Notes: generated from the letters alone by a model not told the origin. 64,000 bases of DNA from Cyanidium caldarium (GCA_026184775.1 JANCYW010000011.1:248001-312000); one strand, 5' to 3'. Positions 36,011-45,134 are shown, counted from the first letter of the stretch. Translations and numbers: made by a program.

Positions 36011-38365
36011 ATGGCTGCAGACAAATGTGTTGTGAACAACGTGAGCCGCTACGTCGTGGGGCTTGCGCACGTTGGTCTGGCGGACCGCGCCGAGGTCGGC
36101 GGCAAGAATGCCAGCATCGGTGAGCTGCTGAAGCTTGAATTCAGGGCACCGCGGGGATTTGCGGTCACCGCGAGTGCGTACCAGCTGTTTTTGGAAGTGA
36201 ACCAGCTGCGGGAGCGGATTGCCGCCATCCTGAGCGAGCTGGATACCTCCAGGGGTGACCAACTGGAGACCGCCTCGGCGAAAATACGCAGTGCGTTCGA
36301 GGCGGGGCGCTTTCCGCCTGCAGTGGAGGAGGCCATACGGGGCTCGTACAAGACGCTGGCCAGGGAGGTGGACGACCCCGAGCCGAGCGTGGCTGTGCGC
36401 AGTAGCGCCACCTCTGAGGATTCGGCGGAGGCGAGCTTTGCCGGTCAGCAGGATACGTATCTCCATGTGAGAGGCGAGGAGCAGGTGCTGGCGTTCATCA
36501 AAAAGTGCTACGGCTCGGTGTTCACACCCCGCGCCATTGCGTATCGCGAGGAGCGCGGCTTTGAGCATTTGGCAGTGCAACTGAGCGTGGGCATCATGGA
36601 GATGGTGAACAGCAAGTCGTCGGGAGTGTGTTTCACGCTGGACCCCGTCAGTGGGAAACGCGAGGTGCTCGTGGTGGAAGGCTCATGGGGCTTGGGCGAG
36701 ACGGTGGTACAGGGCAAAGTGATGCCGGATCGCTTCGTGCTGGACAAAGAGAACCTGCGCATGCTGGAGCGGAAAATATCGGAGAAGCGTCTGATGATGA
36801 TTCGCGGCAAGGCGGAGGATGCCGACGCGCACACCATCGAAATTCCCGTGCCCGACGCCATGGTGCACGCACCGTGTGTGTCGGAGGCGCAGCTGCACGA
36901 ACTGGCCAAAGTGGCTCTGAGGATTGAGGCGCATTACGGCAAGCCGGTGGACATCGAGTGGGCGGTCGATGAGGACAGCAACGCCCTGTACGTGGTGCAG
37001 GCCCGCCCGGAGACGGTGTGGTCGCTCAAGAAAGACGCTAGCAAGAGGCAGACGTTAATCAAAGGCCTCGGTGCCTCGCCGGGCAAGGCGCACGGCGCAG
37101 TGCATGTAATTGACGATGTGCGCGCGACGGAAGACTTTCACGAGGGCGAGGTGCTGGTCACCAAGATGACCACCCCCGACTGGGTGCCAGCCATGCGCAG
37201 GGCGGCAGCGATCGTGACGGACAGCGGTGGCATGACGGCGCATGCGGCGATTGTGTCTCGCGAACTGGGTTTGCCCTGCGTGGTCGGCACCGGCAAGGCG
37301 ACGGAGGTGCTTCAGAACGGCCAAACGGTGACGGTGGACGGCACCCTGGGAGTGGTGCTCAGTGGCGTCCACGACGACGCCAAAGACGGTCGCGGAGAGA
37401 ATGGCGTGCGCGCGAGCGGCGACGTTTTCATACCGACGGCAACGCGAGTGTACATGAACCTGGGCGAGCCCAGTGTGATCAACGAGTGGCGGCACCTGCC
37501 ATTTGACGGCATCGGCCTTATGCGGGTGGAGTTTATCCTCGCCAGCTGGGTCGGACAGCATCCGTTGGATATGCTGAAGCGCGGCCAGGAGGATCTGTTC
37601 GTGGAGAAGCTGGCGGAGGGCATCGGTATGGTGGCGCAGTCCATTTACCCGCGGCCGGTGATCGTGCGCTTCAGCGACTTTAAGACCAACGAGTACCGGG
37701 CGCTCAAAGGAGGCGAGCAGTACGAGCCGGAGGAGTCCAACCCCATGCTGGGATGGCGCGGCGTATCCCGATACGTGAGCAAGGAGTACGAACCGGCGTT
37801 CCGCTTAGAGTGTCGGGCGCTGAAGCTCGCGCGAGACGACATGGGCCTGAAGAACGCCTGGGCGATGCTACCGTTTGCCCGCACCACCTGGGAGGTTCGG
37901 GACACGCTGCAGCTCATGGGACAGGAAGGCTTGCAGCGCAGCCACGACTTCAAGGTATTCATCATGGCAGAGGTGCCCAGCGTGGTGTTGTTGGCGGACG
38001 AGTTTGCCAAGTTGTGCGACGGTTTCAGCATTGGCAGCAACGATTTGACGCAACTGCTGCTGGGCGCAGACCGCGATTCGTCGACGCTGGCGTCTTTGGG
38101 CTACTTCGACGAGCGCGACCCGGCGGTGAAAAAGGCCATGCAGACTCTGATCGAGGAGGCCCACAGAGCTGGCATCACTGTGGGCATCTGCGGTCAGGCG
38201 CCGTCGGTGTACCCGGAGCTCACCGAGTTTCTGGTGCGCTGCGGTATCGACAGCGTTAGCGTGAATCCGGATGCGGTCGTCTCGGTGCGGCGGCAGGTGG
38301 CCTCCTTCGAGCAGAAAATGTTGCTCGAGTCTGTGCGCCATGCAGTTGCGCGTCTCTCCGGTTAG
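36011..38365 (+). CDS. ppsA: Phosphoenolpyruvate synthase (pyruvate, water dikinase)
   Basis: The enzyme makes phosphoenolpyruvate from pyruvate using ATP and water, a gluconeogenic step typical of bacteria and archaea and scattered in protists. All three domains are present: N-terminal ATP-grasp (GGKNASIGELLKLEF, SVAVRSSATSEDSAEASFAG, VCFTLDPVSGKREVLVVEGSWGL in part), the swivelling phosphohistidine domain with DSGGMTAHAAIVSREL (His about 411), and the C-terminal PEP/pyruvate barrel with FSIGSNDLTQLLLGADRD and the catalytic Cys in VGICGQAPSVYPEL (about 727). Its 784 residues match E. coli PpsA (792) rather than plant PPDK (about 950). It starts at ATG 36011 with no visible transit peptide, so it is probably cytosolic. 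Neighbours are purely eukaryotic; the gene may have come by ancient transfer. Confidence 0.95.
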   Translation: MAADKCVVNNVSRYVVGLAHVGLADRAEVGGKNASIGELLKLEFRAPRGFAVTASAYQLFLEVNQLRERIAAILSELDTSRGDQLETASAKIRSAFEAGRFPPAVEEAIRGSYKTLAREVDDPEPSVAVRSSATSEDSAEASFAGQQDTYLHVRGEEQVLAFIKKCYGSVFTPRAIAYREERGFEHLAVQLSVGIMEMVNSKSSGVCFTLDPVSGKREVLVVEGSWGLGETVVQGKVMPDRFVLDKENLRMLERKISEKRLMMIRGKAEDADAHTIEIPVPDAMVHAPCVSEAQLHELAKVALRIEAHYGKPVDIEWAVDEDSNALYVVQARPETVWSLKKDASKRQTLIKGLGASPGKAHGAVHVIDDVRATEDFHEGEVLVTKMTTPDWVPAMRRAAAIVTDSGGMTAHAAIVSRELGLPCVVGTGKATEVLQNGQTVTVDGTLGVVLSGVHDDAKDGRGENGVRASGDVFIPTATRVYMNLGEPSVINEWRHLPFDGIGLMRVEFILASWVGQHPLDMLKRGQEDLFVEKLAEGIGMVAQSIYPRPVIVRFSDFKTNEYRALKGGEQYEPEESNPMLGWRGVSRYVSKEYEPAFRLECRALKLARDDMGLKNAWAMLPFARTTWEVRDTLQLMGQEGLQRSHDFKVFIMAEVPSVVLLADEFAKLCDGFSIGSNDLTQLLLGADRDSSTLASLGYFDERDPAVKKAMQTLIEEAHRAGITVGICGQAPSVYPELTEFLVRCGIDSVSVNPDAVVSVRRQVASFEQKMLLESVRHAVARLSG

Positions 38366-38775
38366 CTTCGAGAGAGCTTGGGCATCACGTAGAGTATATG
38401 GTGGGTTGGTTGTGGCGAGGGCCTGGTACGAAAAACTGGGCGCGCATGTAAAGAGGGCAAGTGTTCGTTTCCATCGAACACAACAAAATTTTCGGAAATT
38501 CCAAAGCTTGCGCCAAAATTCCGATTCAATCCGAATTCCGATTCATCCAGTAAGTGGAATTTCTCGAAGGTTTTCGGCATGGCTGCAGCCTTGCGCACAC
38601 TCTCCAAATCTGCTCGGGCCTACGTGAGAGCCATTCTGCATCGAGCGAGCTCTTGCGCTTTCGCCTTGGCGGCGCTGTCGCTCTCTCAGAGTGCTGACGA
38701 CCTCTGACGGGACAAATCCGACGCCGCCATGTCTGGCACGCACAACTCATCCTCAACTACGCCTGTATGCTCATC
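38366..38775. other. 410-bp convergent gap with AT-rich structured island
   Basis: Two 3' ends face each other here, so a gap of 410 bp is far longer than the other convergent gaps in this window (22 to 147 bp). Its centre (about 38440-38600) is much richer in A and T than the surroundings and holds two perfect small hairpins and a direct repeat. An unannotated RNA gene is possible. No supported protein frame. Confidence 0.4.
38461..38545. repeat. AT-rich island with two hairpins and a direct repeat
   Basis: GTGTTCG/CGAACAC forms a 7-bp stem with a 7-nt loop (38461-38481). AATTT/AAATT closes a TCGG loop (38487-38500). ATTCCGATTCA is repeated at 38518-38528 and 38535-38545. It lies between converging genes and could be a non-coding RNA or a transcription end region. 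Confidence 0.55.
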
Positions 38776-39411
38776 TCATCCTTGTGAAGTGGGTGGCTCT
38801 GCTCGTCGTCGATTGTCAGCTCCGCGCGGAGGCTGTTCAGGCGCTGGCCTAGTCTCCTCGGAGGCGGCCATGGCCACACCGACGGGACCGCGCAGTGGTC
38901 TCTGTCTCGGGATCGCTCCCGCAGAGTGAAACGGATACACGCGAAAGGCCACACGGCCGCGAACCAGCGCTACCGGTACCGGTCCATAATGTCGTGAGTC
39001 GGTGCTGTTCTCGGGGTTGTCGCCCTCAAGCCATACATACCCCCGCTGGATGGAAACCAATGAGGGCGTCGTGCCGGGTTTGGTCTCCTCCACGAGAAGG
39101 GCGTCATTCGATATCAGCGTCGCCGAGGATGCAGGCACCGTCTCGCCAGCGACGGCCACCACTCGCTTGCAGATGTGCACCCTCGGATCCGTGGGTGAGA
39201 CCGCAACAACAACGTCGCCGGTCTGGTACCCCCGCCAATGCGGCGACACGTGCTCCAAAACGACCACGTCACCGGTCACGCCCAGCGTCGGTAGCATGGA
39301 CGGGCCGACGCACACGGTCAGCTCTGCCACGTGCCTTTGAAAGAGAAACACGGCGCAACCGACTTTGAGGAAAGTGACCGCGCGCCTCACAGCGCCAGCG
39401 AGCCCCGACAT
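38776..39411 (-). CDS. IMP1: Mitochondrial inner-membrane signal peptidase (IMP1-like)
   Basis: A type I signal peptidase of the inner-membrane protease complex, which removes sorting signals from proteins sent to the intermembrane space. From the ATG at 39411 a hydrophobic helix (about 14-27, FLKVGCAVFLF) is followed by the catalytic Ser in VCVGPSMLPTL (about 39), a HisW/GD strand, the catalytic Lys in VHICKRVVAVAGE (about 84), and the substrate-pocket motif YVWLEGDNPENSTDSRHYGP. The organelle variant sequence DNPENSTDSRxYGPVP is typical of IMP1. A C-terminal tail of about 40 residues, rich in Pro, Arg and Glu, exceeds the usual 160-170 residue length. The frame can be lengthened only to a GTG at 39474. 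Confidence 0.9.
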   Translation of the reverse strand: MSGLAGAVRRAVTFLKVGCAVFLFQRHVAELTVCVGPSMLPTLGVTGDVVVLEHVSPHWRGYQTGDVVVAVSPTDPRVHICKRVVAVAGETVPASSATLISNDALLVEETKPGTTPSLVSIQRGYVWLEGDNPENSTDSRHYGPVPVALVRGRVAFRVYPFHSAGAIPRQRPLRGPVGVAMAASEETRPAPEQPPRGADNRRRAEPPTSQG

Positions 39412-39733
39412 CTGCGTGCGGCTGACTTTCCGATCAGGGCCATCCACCAAACGTGAGTGCTCACCACCCCACACGCCCTCGGATGCCGCCTCTCTCTGGG
39501 TTTATCCGACACGCCATGAAGTGCGACCGACTCGCGCCACGTCTGCGGACGTCGAAAGCGTCCGCGCGCAGAGTTCGCGGCGGTTCCTGTCAGAGAGCTG
39601 AACAAGGCGGTGCCGGTTGCAGTTGCGCCTCGTTGCCTCGAAATTCAGTCCCCAGAGAGGCCGCTGACCTATTCTGGCCCTATCCTTCTCGAGAAGGGCC
39701 ACTCTCACGGGTGTCGTTGGGACTGTTGGCGAC
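39412..39733. promoter_or_regulatory. Divergent gap IMP1 / DTD
   Basis: The 322 bp between divergent starts presumably contain both promoters. No repeat, RNA gene or coding frame with family resemblance is visible. Confidence 0.35.
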
Positions 39734-40222
39734 ATGCGGGCGGTGATCCAGCGGGTCGCCCAGGCGTCCGTCTCCGGCGGCGGACACACGGTCTCCATCG
39801 GCCGAGGCGTCTGTGTTTTTATCGGGATAGCGAGCGACGACACAAAGGCCGATGCTGACTTTATCATTCGAAGAATCCTGGACGTGCGCCTCTTCCCGGA
39901 CCTGGAGCCGGGACAAACAGCGGACAGTGCCCGGCAGGCGCGCTGGGCCAAGAGCGTCGGCGAGCTGAGCGCCGAGGTGCTCCTGGTATCACAGTTCACG
40001 CTGCACGCCGTGTTCAAGAGCAACCGATCGCTGTCGTTTCACCGCAGCATGGTGCCTAACGAGGCGGAGTGCCTCTTCTACGACCTCTGCGAGTCGATGC
40101 GAGCGGCACACCAGGCACCGCACCTGGTGAAGAACTGCGTCTTTGGCTCCTACATGAACGTCGCGCTCGTAAACGACGGGCCTGTGACCGTTTTGCTGGA
40201 CTCTAAACACCCCAAGGGATAA
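39734..40222 (+). CDS. DTD1: D-aminoacyl-tRNA deacylase
   Basis: This proofreading enzyme hydrolyses D-amino acids (and glycine) mischarged on tRNA, freeing tRNA for translation. The 162-residue protein covers the full DTD fold: MRAVIQRVAQASVS at the start, a strand pair VCVFIGIASDDT, the first active-site motif VSQFTLHAVF, and the cross-subunit motif NDGPVTVLLDS near the C-terminus, corresponding to the invariant Gly-Pro pair that excludes L-amino acids. Length and motifs match bacterial and eukaryotic DTD1. The ATG at 39734 coincides with the first conserved residue, so no targeting leader is present. The next gene follows on the same strand. Confidence 0.96.
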   Translation: MRAVIQRVAQASVSGGGHTVSIGRGVCVFIGIASDDTKADADFIIRRILDVRLFPDLEPGQTADSARQARWAKSVGELSAEVLLVSQFTLHAVFKSNRSLSFHRSMVPNEAECLFYDLCESMRAAHQAPHLVKNCVFGSYMNVALVNDGPVTVLLDSKHPKG

Positions 40223-40353
40223 GGATGCGCCAGTCGATCAAGTGTCCCCAGCGAACCGCCGATGACATGCCCGCTCTGCACGGAGCCCGTTGGCACCGGC
40301 CCCCAAGTTTCGAGCTTCGTGCGGCGGTGGGCCGCGCTGCGGTGCTCGCGGTC

Positions 40354-41562
40354 ATGACTCGAGCACGCGTCCTGGGCATCGTGCTGGTGGTGGCGGTCGC
40401 CTTTATCTGGGTTGCCTCCAGCGAGCTCATGCAGTTCATTTTCGGCGACAATCACTACGACAAACCGTACCTGCTGACGTCGGTGTCGCAGTCGCTTTTC
40501 GTCTTGTACCTGCTTCCCGCCGCCTCGCGGCGTTGCCGCGAACGGCTCACCGGCGGCGCGCTTGCGAGCGCTGAGCCGGCAGCGACTCACCCACCTCCAA
40601 GCGACAAGGGGAGTGCAGCGGCACTCGCGGAGGGAGCGGTGCCGACCACTCCGCCCGGCCGAGGTGCGGCAGCGGTCACCTCCGTGCCGAACGCGCGACG
40701 CGCCGCTCTGTACATAGCGCCGTTGTGGTTTGCATCCAACTATTCATTTAACTTGAGTCTAACCTGGACATCGGTGGCGTCAAGCTCGTCGTTATCTGCG
40801 CTGTCCTGCCTGTTCGCGCTCATCGTCGGCGCGCTGGTGGGCGTGGAGCTTTTCACCCGGATCAAGTTGGCGGCGGTGCTGTGCACCATCGGCGGGGCGG
40901 TGCTCATCTCCACCATGGATGCGCTGCGCCGCGGCACGAACACTTTTGCCGGCGATGCACTGTGCGTCGGTTCGGCGCTGCTGTACGCCCTGCAGACGGC
41001 GCTGATCAAGAGCATGCTCGGCGCCGACGAGCTGGCCGACACCATGGCCTTTCTGGGGTGGCTCGGCGTCTTTTCAATGCTGCTCTCGTGGCCGGGCCTG
41101 CTCATCTTGCAGTTGACCTCTCTGGAGATTTTCCAGTTGCCCGACAACCGCACGGCCGCCCTTATCGTGTTGAACGGCCTGATCGGCACCGTGCTGAGCG
41201 ACTATCTGTGGGCGCGCTCGGTGCTGCTCACCTCGCCACTGATCGCCTCGCTGGCCTTGTCGCTCACCATACCGCTGTCGGCGCTGGCGGACATGCTGTT
41301 TCGACACGCCCGCTTCACCTGGCAGTACGCGCTCGGCCTGTTCGCGATGACCGCCGGCTTCATCTTGGCCAGTTCGCCCGGCCACACTGAGTCTAGCGAG
41401 CTCGCCGAGCGGTCGGTGGCGTTACCCGACGGCGCTCCTGCGAGCGACGCCTCTTGCCACAACGGGTCTCCTGAGCTGGTCGGAGCCACGCTAAGCCGCG
41501 CCGACGCATCCTCGACTGTACGCGACGGTTATGGCCGCTGTGTCGGCACCGCCCAGGTTTGA
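40354..41562 (+). CDS. SLC35F-type drug/metabolite transporter
   Basis: A ten-helix membrane transporter of the DMT superfamily, closest in pattern to SLC35F5 and its fungal relatives, which sit in vacuolar or Golgi membranes; substrates are poorly known. It opens with VLGIVLVVAVAFIWVASSELMQFIF, split by family spacing, then KPYLLTSVSQSLFVLYLLP. A Ser/Pro/Ala-rich loop follows (about 70-115). The second half has the paired-repeat motifs LSALSCLFALIVGAL, NGLIGTVLSDYLWARSV and PLIASLALSLTIPLSALAD. A longer frame begins with an ATG at 40225, only 2 bp after the DTD stop; that leaves no room for a leader, and the conserved N-terminus begins right at 40354, so I prefer the latter. Confidence 0.85.
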   Translation: MTRARVLGIVLVVAVAFIWVASSELMQFIFGDNHYDKPYLLTSVSQSLFVLYLLPAASRRCRERLTGGALASAEPAATHPPPSDKGSAAALAEGAVPTTPPGRGAAAVTSVPNARRAALYIAPLWFASNYSFNLSLTWTSVASSSSLSALSCLFALIVGALVGVELFTRIKLAAVLCTIGGAVLISTMDALRRGTNTFAGDALCVGSALLYALQTALIKSMLGADELADTMAFLGWLGVFSMLLSWPGLLILQLTSLEIFQLPDNRTAALIVLNGLIGTVLSDYLWARSVLLTSPLIASLALSLTIPLSALADMLFRHARFTWQYALGLFAMTAGFILASSPGHTESSELAERSVALPDGAPASDASCHNGSPELVGATLSRADASSTVRDGYGRCVGTAQV

Positions 41563-41626
41563 TGCCCCCGGGCGCTCGGACTCGGCACGCGACAACTGCA
41601 GTGCCTGAAAGCCTTCACCGCCCCAC

Positions 41627-42574
41627 TCAGTCGTGACTGAGCTCCGCAGCGGTGAATTGTGCATCGAGCATGGCATCTTCCGGCGTGGGGCGCTCCACGT
41701 CACCGCCGCGCTCCGCGGAATACGGCAGGGCCGCCGCGCCACCCGTGCACCGGTCGATTTCCTGGATTTTCGCCTCCGCACCGCGGATGAGCGTGCGCAG
41801 GGTCTCGCTCTGCATAAAGAAGGGCGTGTGTAAAACGCCCGCCAGGTAGGTCCTCCGCAGGTGGGTGCCGCGCTTCTTGTCGTACTTTTTCAGCGCCTTG
41901 CGGAAGCCGAGGTAGTTGACTGTGGAAAAGTTCTGCAGCGACAGCATTTCCACATGGAGCACCTTGAGTAGCCGCCGCAGATTCTGCAGCTCTTGCGTCG
42001 CCCCGCGGCGTCTGACGCCGCCCTCCCGCAGAATTGCGTCCGCGGCGCCCATGATCATTTCGTAGCGGATGACACACTCTTCCATGCGGTCGATGAAAAA
42101 CTCATTGACCTTGTCGAGCTCATCGTGCAACAGATCGAAGAAGCCGCTCCCGTCGGTGCGCCTAGGGATGGGCGACTGGTTGGCCAGCTCCAGCAACTCG
42201 TGCGGCGGCGCATCGGACAACTCGGAATCGGTGTCCGACTCGATGGTGCTCACGACGCCGCTCGTGTCCGAGTCGGTGGGATCCGCCGCAGCCGGAGCAC
42301 TTTCCCGGAGCGACGCCGTGTCCGACGGTCGCGCTGCGGCCTCGCCGAACGGAGCCCTGGGCCCCCTGGCGGCCGCCGCCGCACGAAGCCGCTCCTGCAG
42401 CGCGCCGGCCTCCAGCTGTGGCGCATCGGCAGCACCGTCGCGCTCCCCGCTGGAAGCGCCGCCCCTAGCGTCTGCCTTGAGCAGCTTCTTCAGCCGTTTG
42501 TAGTCGATGAACTTGTCGCGCCACCTGGGGTGCGACCGTCGCACCGTCTCCCGCAACTTTTTGCCGAATTTCAT
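41627..42574 (-). CDS. Stand-alone SPX-domain protein
   Basis: SPX domains bind inositol pyrophosphates and report the cell's phosphate state. The start is the canonical MKFGKKLRETVRRS followed by WRDKFIDYKRLKKLLK, the first helical hairpin with its basic pocket. After a Ser/Asp/Glu-rich insert (about 60-135) come FFDLLHDELDKVNEFFIDRM, LRRLLKVLHVEMLSLQNFS and YLGFRKALKKYDKKRG, which supplies the lysine cluster of the binding site. Nothing recognisable follows the domain: no EXS, VTC, RING or MFS part, so this is an SPX-only protein of 315 residues, as in plant SPX1-4. The frame upstream starts at a GTG (42613). A GARP factor lies 2.7 kb away. Confidence 0.93.
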   Translation of the reverse strand: MKFGKKLRETVRRSHPRWRDKFIDYKRLKKLLKADARGGASSGERDGAADAPQLEAGALQERLRAAAAARGPRAPFGEAAARPSDTASLRESAPAAADPTDSDTSGVVSTIESDTDSELSDAPPHELLELANQSPIPRRTDGSGFFDLLHDELDKVNEFFIDRMEECVIRYEMIMGAADAILREGGVRRRGATQELQNLRRLLKVLHVEMLSLQNFSTVNYLGFRKALKKYDKKRGTHLRRTYLAGVLHTPFFMQSETLRTLIRGAEAKIQEIDRCTGGAAALPYSAERGGDVERPTPEDAMLDAQFTAAELSHD

Positions 42575-42833
42575 GCTCCCACACCACGTCTGCCAGATCA
42601 CCCTATGGATCACTCGTCACGGCAAGCTGCCCCCTCGAGCACGCACCCTCAGGCGCTCGTTTCCCGTTTTCGTATCGCGAGTCGGGACGCCTCCCTCTCC
42701 AACTGCGCGGGCGCCGCCTTCCACTTCACCCACCTCTCCCGCAGCGCCGAAGGGGGTGGCTGGTCCCTAGGCACCCTCCCGCAGCTGCTCCGTCCTTCGA
42801 TGTCCCACGGGCTTCCCCCTCGGTTCACCGGGT

Positions 42834-43037
42834 ATGCGCTCTAGATGGTCCACAATCCAATCTCAGTCCGCGCGTCTACAGCGCATGCCTGCTGCAGAAG
42901 ATGCGACAGCAGCACTGCGCGGGCGCAGCGCGAACGATTCCGCCGCGAACGCGCGCACGGTCGCGAATCTCGCGCTGCCGCAAGATGCGGTCGGGGGCAC
43001 GCAGGACACGCAGCTGGAGGTGATGGCGAGGAGATAG
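42834..43037 (+). CDS. Possible small ORF, 67 aa
   Basis: This ATG frame is predicted only. Its codons are of the GC-ending kind used by neighbouring genes (CTG, GCG, CGC, ACG, GTC), and an inner ATG at 42885 gives a tighter 50-residue peptide that is Ala-rich and helix-prone (ANARTVANLALPQDAVGG). I recognise no family. It could be a real small protein, a first exon, or chance. Confidence 0.22.
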   Translation: MRSRWSTIQSQSARLQRMPAAEDATAALRGRSANDSAANARTVANLALPQDAVGGTQDTQLEVMARR

Positions 43038-43324
43038 GGAATCTCGGGGCAGGGCACATAGGGGCAAGGAGGCGCACTGGAGGGGATACTAGGGCATGGA
43101 GGAATTCAAGGACGCCACACCGGGATAGCCGGTTTTGGGTCTGTGACCCGACCCGCGTTGGACGGTTCACGGCGGTCGGCACGGACGGTGTGCAACGACG
43201 ACCTACGCGGCAGCAGCCCGCAGACCAAGTAGGAGCGATCTGGCGAGGTTGTGTCCCTGTTTCCTCACTTTCGAAGGTAAAGCACCAGGCGCGTCAAGCG
43301 CACTGGATCACCGGGTCCGCTATT

Positions 43325-43343
43325 CACACACGCACACACACAC
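43325..43343. repeat. CA-rich tract upstream of Sel1 gene
   Basis: A short CACACACGCACACACAC run lies about 160 bp before the Sel1-gene ATG, like the CA/GT tracts upstream of other genes in the window. Confidence 0.7.
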
Positions 43344-43505
43344 TTGCCTAGGGCAACGCTCCCCTGCCGCCTTGTGCTACCAAACGCTCTCTCCGCGAGT
43401 GCTGACACTGCCGACCGCTCGTGCATGAGAGCGACACGACGCTGCGACCTCGTTTCCACCCTTTTTGGTGTCTGCTGAGCATCGCCATCCGTTCGAGTGA
43501 AAAGA

Positions 43506-45134
43506 ATGAGCACCATCTTGCGCCTGCGGAGTGGCATCGCTTGGCAGCAGCTGCTCCATCGAGTGTCGCGAGTGGCACAACGGCCACCGACGGCAACGTT
43601 CGCTGTGCCCGCGGGTGCGGTGAACGGAGCTGGCTGCTGGCGGCGGCAGGGGAGCGCACCAGGGTCACGACCTCGGCACCGACGTTGTGCCTCTACTTCC
43701 GGAACAGCCTCCGGCACCAGCTCGTTGTCCGAGCCCGACGCCGCTCCGTCCACCGATAATTTTGACGTGTCCCAGTTTGAAGAGCTCGTCACAGCTGGCA
43801 AGCGGCCGGCTGCGCTGGCGTACGCGCAGCGGTTCGTCGACGCGTCCATCATCCAGCCGCGGGACGCTCGCTTTGACGCTTGCGCCAGCCTGGCAGCACT
43901 GCTGTGCACCGAATCCAATGCGGTGCCCGAAGCCGCCCTGGCCCGTGCGGAGTCACTGGTGTCGGAGGCGGCGGCGCTCGGTCACGCCAGGGCGCAGTTT
44001 GTACAGGGCATGGTGGCGCAACTGCGGGCCGATCAGGCCGAGGCGACGGCAGCCAGAGCGCATCTGCCGCGTATCGACCTGTTGATGTCGGTGTCAGCAG
44101 TGGCGCGCACCATCGTCGCCGAACTGGAGGCGCTGCGCGGCGAGGCGGTGAACGTGAAGGAGCTGGTGCGTCGCCAAAATCAGCGCCACCAACAACCGGA
44201 TACGGATGGCGACGTCGAGACCCCTGAGCAGTCGCACATCCGGCAACTGCAGCGCCAAGCATACGACTGGTTTCAGAAAGCGGTGGCGGCGGCGAACTTG
44301 CGCGAGGCCAAGACCGCCCTCGGACTGTGCTACCTGGGCGGTGTCGGATGCGAGGCGGCAGACCCCGAGACGGCCGAGCGCCTCTTCCGTGAAGCGGCAG
44401 ACGCTGGCGAACCCGACGCTCACTACAATTTGGGCCTACTGTACAGTTATCGACCGACACCGGACCTCCGCAAGGCGTATCACCACATGCGACATGCGGC
44501 CGAGCTGGGCCATGCGGCAGCGGAATTCTTCCTGGGCCATGCCTACCTGGCGGGCGACATCTGCATCAAACCGGACACCGCGGAATCGATGCGGTTCCTG
44601 TTGAGGTCCGCGGCCAGGGGCCACCCTGCGGCTCACTATTTTCTGGCGCGCATCTACTGCGGCGACTACGTCCAGTTTATGTATGACGGACCGGTGCAGG
44701 CGGACCGCGCCAAGTTCCGGCGACATCTGGAGGCGGCCGTGCGCGCCGAGCACCCCGAGGCCATGCGTTTCTTGGCCGAGTGCATCTACAAGGGCGAGCA
44801 CGGCTACGGCAAGGATTATCACCGGGCGCTGCATCTGTTCTTCCGGGCAGCGCAACACCACCTGCAGCAGCGCGAACACCACGAAAGTGGTGATGCGCTG
44901 TGCTCGGCGGCGGCCATGATATTCCATGGTTTCGGGGCGCCGCGCGATTACCAGCGCGCCTTTATCGTGTATCAGGCGGCGATGGCGTTGGGCAGCACGC
45001 TCGCCATCCGCAACTTGGCGGCCATGCACGAGGCGGGACACGGCACCCCGGCGAATCCCAAAATGGCGCAGCACCTCATGCAGGTCTATCAGACGCTGAC
45101 CACCGCCGAGCAGGAGACGTCACCCGGGGGATGA
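43506..45134 (+). CDS. Sel1-repeat (TPR-like) protein, probably mitochondrial
   Basis: The protein is built of Sel1-like repeats: short helix pairs with the pattern A-x-x-x-L-G-x-x-Y-x-x-G. Clear copies are TALGLCYLGGVGCEAADPETA (about 277 on, cited in part), HYNLGLLYSYRPTPD, AEFFLGHAYLAGDICIKP and AHYFLARIYCGDY, then looser ones to the end. Such proteins scaffold complexes; well-known members are SEL1L/HRD3 of ER quality control and bacterial regulators. The N-terminus (MSTILRLRSGIAWQQLLHRV) is basic, hydroxylated and free of acidic residues, typical of a mitochondrial presequence, so this is unlikely to be the ER protein HRD3. Length is 542 residues. The frame starts at a GTG three codons earlier; I use the ATG. 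Confidence 0.75.
   Translation: MSTILRLRSGIAWQQLLHRVSRVAQRPPTATFAVPAGAVNGAGCWRRQGSAPGSRPRHRRCASTSGTASGTSSLSEPDAAPSTDNFDVSQFEELVTAGKRPAALAYAQRFVDASIIQPRDARFDACASLAALLCTESNAVPEAALARAESLVSEAAALGHARAQFVQGMVAQLRADQAEATAARAHLPRIDLLMSVSAVARTIVAELEALRGEAVNVKELVRRQNQRHQQPDTDGDVETPEQSHIRQLQRQAYDWFQKAVAAANLREAKTALGLCYLGGVGCEAADPETAERLFREAADAGEPDAHYNLGLLYSYRPTPDLRKAYHHMRHAAELGHAAAEFFLGHAYLAGDICIKPDTAESMRFLLRSAARGHPAAHYFLARIYCGDYVQFMYDGPVQADRAKFRRHLEAAVRAEHPEAMRFLAECIYKGEHGYGKDYHRALHLFFRAAQHHLQQREHHESGDALCSAAAMIFHGFGAPRDYQRAFIVYQAAMALGSTLAIRNLAAMHEAGHGTPANPKMAQHLMQVYQTLTTAEQETSPGG

Larger units (their letters stand above)
42575..43505. promoter_or_regulatory. 931-bp divergent gap SPX / Sel1, longest in the window
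   Basis: This is the longest stretch without a recognised gene. It contains a 67-codon ATG frame (42834-43037) with coding-like composition and a CA repeat (43325-43343). I see no tRNA-like B box. The size is unusual here, so a missed small gene or RNA is possible, or simply a large regulatory region for the phosphate sensor. Confidence 0.4.

Noticed and set aside
40225-40353. Longer start for the SLC35F-like gene at 40225
   Set aside because: It would begin 2 bp after the DTD stop with no room for a leader, and the added 43 residues are not transporter-like.
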